64,000 bases of DNA from Dallia pectoralis. Its lineage: Eukaryota; Chordata; Actinopteri; Esociformes; Umbridae. The notes beneath the pieces are model-generated. The model ran no database searches and had not been told where the DNA came from. It worked only from the letters and a program-made list of their open reading frames with translations. Within the stretch, counting starts at the first letter, position 1; each line of letters opens with the position of its first letter. The stretch covers positions 12,973,289 to 13,037,288 of the forward strand of contig CM055739.1 of the NCBI GenBank assembly GCA_029465975.1. Reading direction: 5' to 3'. A program made the position numbers and the translations under genes. Shown piece by piece: positions 62,327 to 64,000 of this stretch.

Positions 62327-63650
62327 GAACCGGTTTAGCAAGGAGATTAGAGTGGCTAAACAACGGTACTCAGAGAAATTAAAACAACAATTCTCTGCTA
62401 ACGACTCTGCCTCTGTCTGGAGGGGTCTGAGGCAAATTACCAACTACAAGCCCAGAGCCCCCCACACCACCAACGACTCTCGCCTAGCCAACGACCTGAA
62501 TGAGTTTTACTGCAGATTCGAAAGGCAGCTGGACGGCCCTGCACTCCCCTCCCCCTCTCCCCCTAACCCCCACCTCAGATGCATCTCTCACCATTCAAGA
62601 CAGAGATGTATACGGACTCTTCAAGAGGCAGAACCCCCGCAAATCAGCGGGACCAGACTCTATCTCTCCAGCCACCCTTAAGCACTGCGCTGACCAGCTG
62701 TCTCCCATGTTCACCGCCATCTTCAACACCTCCCTGGAGACATGCCATGTGCCAGCCTGTCTTAAGGCCTCTATCATTATCCCAGTGCCTAAAAAGCCAA
62801 GGCCAACAGGACATAATGACTACAGACCCGTCCAGCTGACCTCTGTGGTAATGAAGTCCTTCGAACGTCTTGTGCTGACTCACCTTAAAACAATCACAGA
62901 CCCTCTACTAGACCCCCTGCAGTTTGCCTACAGAGCCAACCGGTCGGGGACGATGCAGTCAACATGGCCCTCCACTTCACTCTCCAGCACCTGGATTCCC
63001 CTGCAACATATGCGAGGATCCTGTTTGTTGACTTCAGCTCCGCCTTCAACACCATCATCCCTGCCCTTCTACATGACAAGCTCTCCCAGCTCAACGTACC
63101 AGACTCCACCTGCAGGTGGATCACAGACTTCCTGTCTGACAGGAAGCAGTGCGTCAAGCTGGGGTCACAAGTCTCTGACTCCCGGTCCATTAGCACCGGG
63201 TCCCCCCAGGGCTGCGTCCTTTCTCCTCTGCTCTTCTCCCTGTACACCAACAGTTGCACCTCAAGTCATCCATCTGTTAAGATCCTGAAGTTTGCGGACG
63301 ACACCACCCTCATTGGGCTCATCTCCGGTGGGGACGAGTCTGACTACAGGCTGGAAGCTGACAAACTGGTGACCTGGTGCAGCCAGAACAACTTAGAGCT
63401 CAATGCTCTAAAGACAGTGGAGATGGTTGTGGACTTCAGGAGAAACTCAGCCCCACTCTCACCCATCACCCTGTGTGGCTCCCCCGTCAATACGGTAGAG
63501 TCCTTCCGCTTCCTGGTCACCAGCCTCTCACAGGACCTCAAGTGGGATTTAAACATCTGCTCACTGACCAGGAAAGCTCAACAGAGGAGGTACTTCCTTC
63601 GGCAGCTGAAGAAATTCAACCTGCCTAAGACTATGATGGTCCACTTCTAG
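62290..63650 (+). pseudogene. L2 reverse transcriptase, frameshifted and truncated
   Basis: Three frames have to be read in turn. The linker RVAKQRYSEKLKQQFSAN runs to about 62560. Then, after a C-rich slip, come SAGPDSISPATLK, IIPVPKKPRPTGHNDYRPVQ and LDPLQFAYRANRS to about 62950. Then, after the loss of one base near 62947-62955, come ILFVDFSSAFNTI (motif A, catalytic Asp), GSPQGCVLSPLLF (motif B) and KFADDTTLIG (motif C, the Asp pair). The polymerase motifs are all present. The C-terminal domain is lost: after MMVHF a stop arises exactly at the deletion joint (63648-63650). The domain is inactive as it stands. Confidence 0.9.
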
Positions 63651-63950
63651 TTTCTTCCCATGTGCTACTGGCCTCCTCAACAAGGCCAGGGGTGCACACA
63701 AGCCTTGAACTATGACCCATCTCACTTAAGCCTCGAACTCTGACCCACTACTTTTGCACATTGCCTGATTTGCACTACATTTTTTGCTCTATTGCACTGT
63801 TGTTTTTTGGTATCTTATTGTTATTTTTTTGTACATACTATCCCGACCCCCTCATCCCTTTAGTTTAATTTATATTGTTCTATTCTTATGTTGCATGTAA
63901 GCACCTTCCTGCCACAGTAAATTCCTTGTCTGTTCACACATTCAATGGCG

Positions 63951-63990
63951 AATAAACACTTTTCTGATTCTGATTCTGATTCTGATTCTG
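63951..63990 (+). terminator. L2 polyadenylation signal and 3' tail
   Basis: aataaa at 63951 is followed by about five copies of the hexamer tgattc. The copy at 54.8 kb ends in the same order (aataaa at 55317, then tgattctgat), so the hexamer tail belongs to the element and not to the target site. Confidence 0.85.
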
Positions 63991-64000
63991 ATCACCAAGG

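Larger units (their letters stand above)
61046..63992 (+). mobile_element. L2-type LINE, nearly full length but mutated
   Basis: A non-LTR retrotransposon copies its RNA at a nick in target DNA. Here the polyprotein has an apurinic-type endonuclease (about 61370-62010) and a reverse transcriptase (about 62600-63650). A 3' UTR with aataaa (63951) and a (tgattc)n tail (63962-63990) follows. That tail and the ORF text (FADDTTLIG, KAQQRRYFLRQLKKFNLP) are typical of teleost L2/CR1-group elements. Damage: at least three frameshifts and a deletion of about 169 bp relative to the copy at 54.8 kb. No ORF1 is seen. The window ends just after the tail, so target-site repeats cannot be judged. Confidence 0.9.

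Overview
This looks like a stretch of teleost fish nuclear DNA. The evidence is eukaryotic and vertebrate-like: remains of Tc1-like DNA transposons, hAT elements with 8-bp target duplications, a tRNA-derived SINE, an L2-type LINE with a (TGATTC)n tail, a Tx1/L1-type LINE, long (CA)n tracts and many minisatellites. I could support no intact host protein-coding gene. The closest lineage is not decidable by eye; the Tc1 subfamily is common in salmoniform and esociform fish, but that is a weak guess.

Tandem repeats dominate. By my own summing they fill roughly a quarter of the window. From left to right the main arrays have units of 24 bp (1-1782), 31 and 35 bp (2.6-3.1 kb), 54 bp (3.8-4.4 kb), 12 bp (6.7-7.1 kb), 10 bp (7.4-7.7 kb), 43 bp (14.9-15.2 kb), 33 bp (16.3-17.1 kb), 32 bp (18.4-19.1 kb), 7 bp (19.6-19.7 kb), 63 bp (20.8-21.2 kb), 10 bp in a 170-bp higher-order pattern (25.5-26.2 kb), 41 bp (26.2-27.2 kb), 28 bp (27.9-28.2 kb), 29 bp (29.5-29.7 kb), 16 bp (30.1-30.9 kb), 40 bp (31.6-32.6 kb), 28/29 and 16 bp (39.4-41.7 kb), 27 bp (42.2-42.6 kb), 26 bp (47.4-48.2 kb), 45 bp (48.9-51.6 kb, interrupted), (CACG)n plus (CA)n (51.8-52.4 kb), a G-rich array (57.6-58.3 kb) and a 46-bp array (59.0-59.6 kb).

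Transposable elements are: Tc1 remnants at 2.3-2.9, 7.3-8.3 and 60.4-60.6 kb; a BED-finger hAT at 11.2-12.9 kb, possibly with a second element nested in it; a SINE and a hAT MITE side by side at 19.1-19.6 kb; a possible LINE C-terminal scrap at 28.2 kb; a broken Tx1-type LINE at 29.8-32.7 kb; a hAT-like element at 49.4-51.3 kb sitting inside a minisatellite with a perfect target duplication; an L2 tail at 54.8-55.3 kb; and a nearly full L2 with a complete endonuclease domain and a frameshifted reverse transcriptase at 61.0-64.0 kb.

The most interesting theme is that several minisatellites appear to have been born from transposon sequence. The repeat unit is a piece of the host transposon in at least four places: Tc1 transposase (31 bp), Tc1 5' region (10 bp), Tx1 reverse transcriptase (16 bp) and Tx1 C-terminus (40 bp). 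A fifth array (7 bp) starts exactly at the target-site duplication of a MITE. Long reading frames that run through these arrays are artefacts of unit length. The remaining unique DNA (notably 32.7-38.4, 42.6-47.4, 52.4-54.8 and 55.4-57.6 kb) shows no gene that I can recognise and is probably intergenic or intronic.
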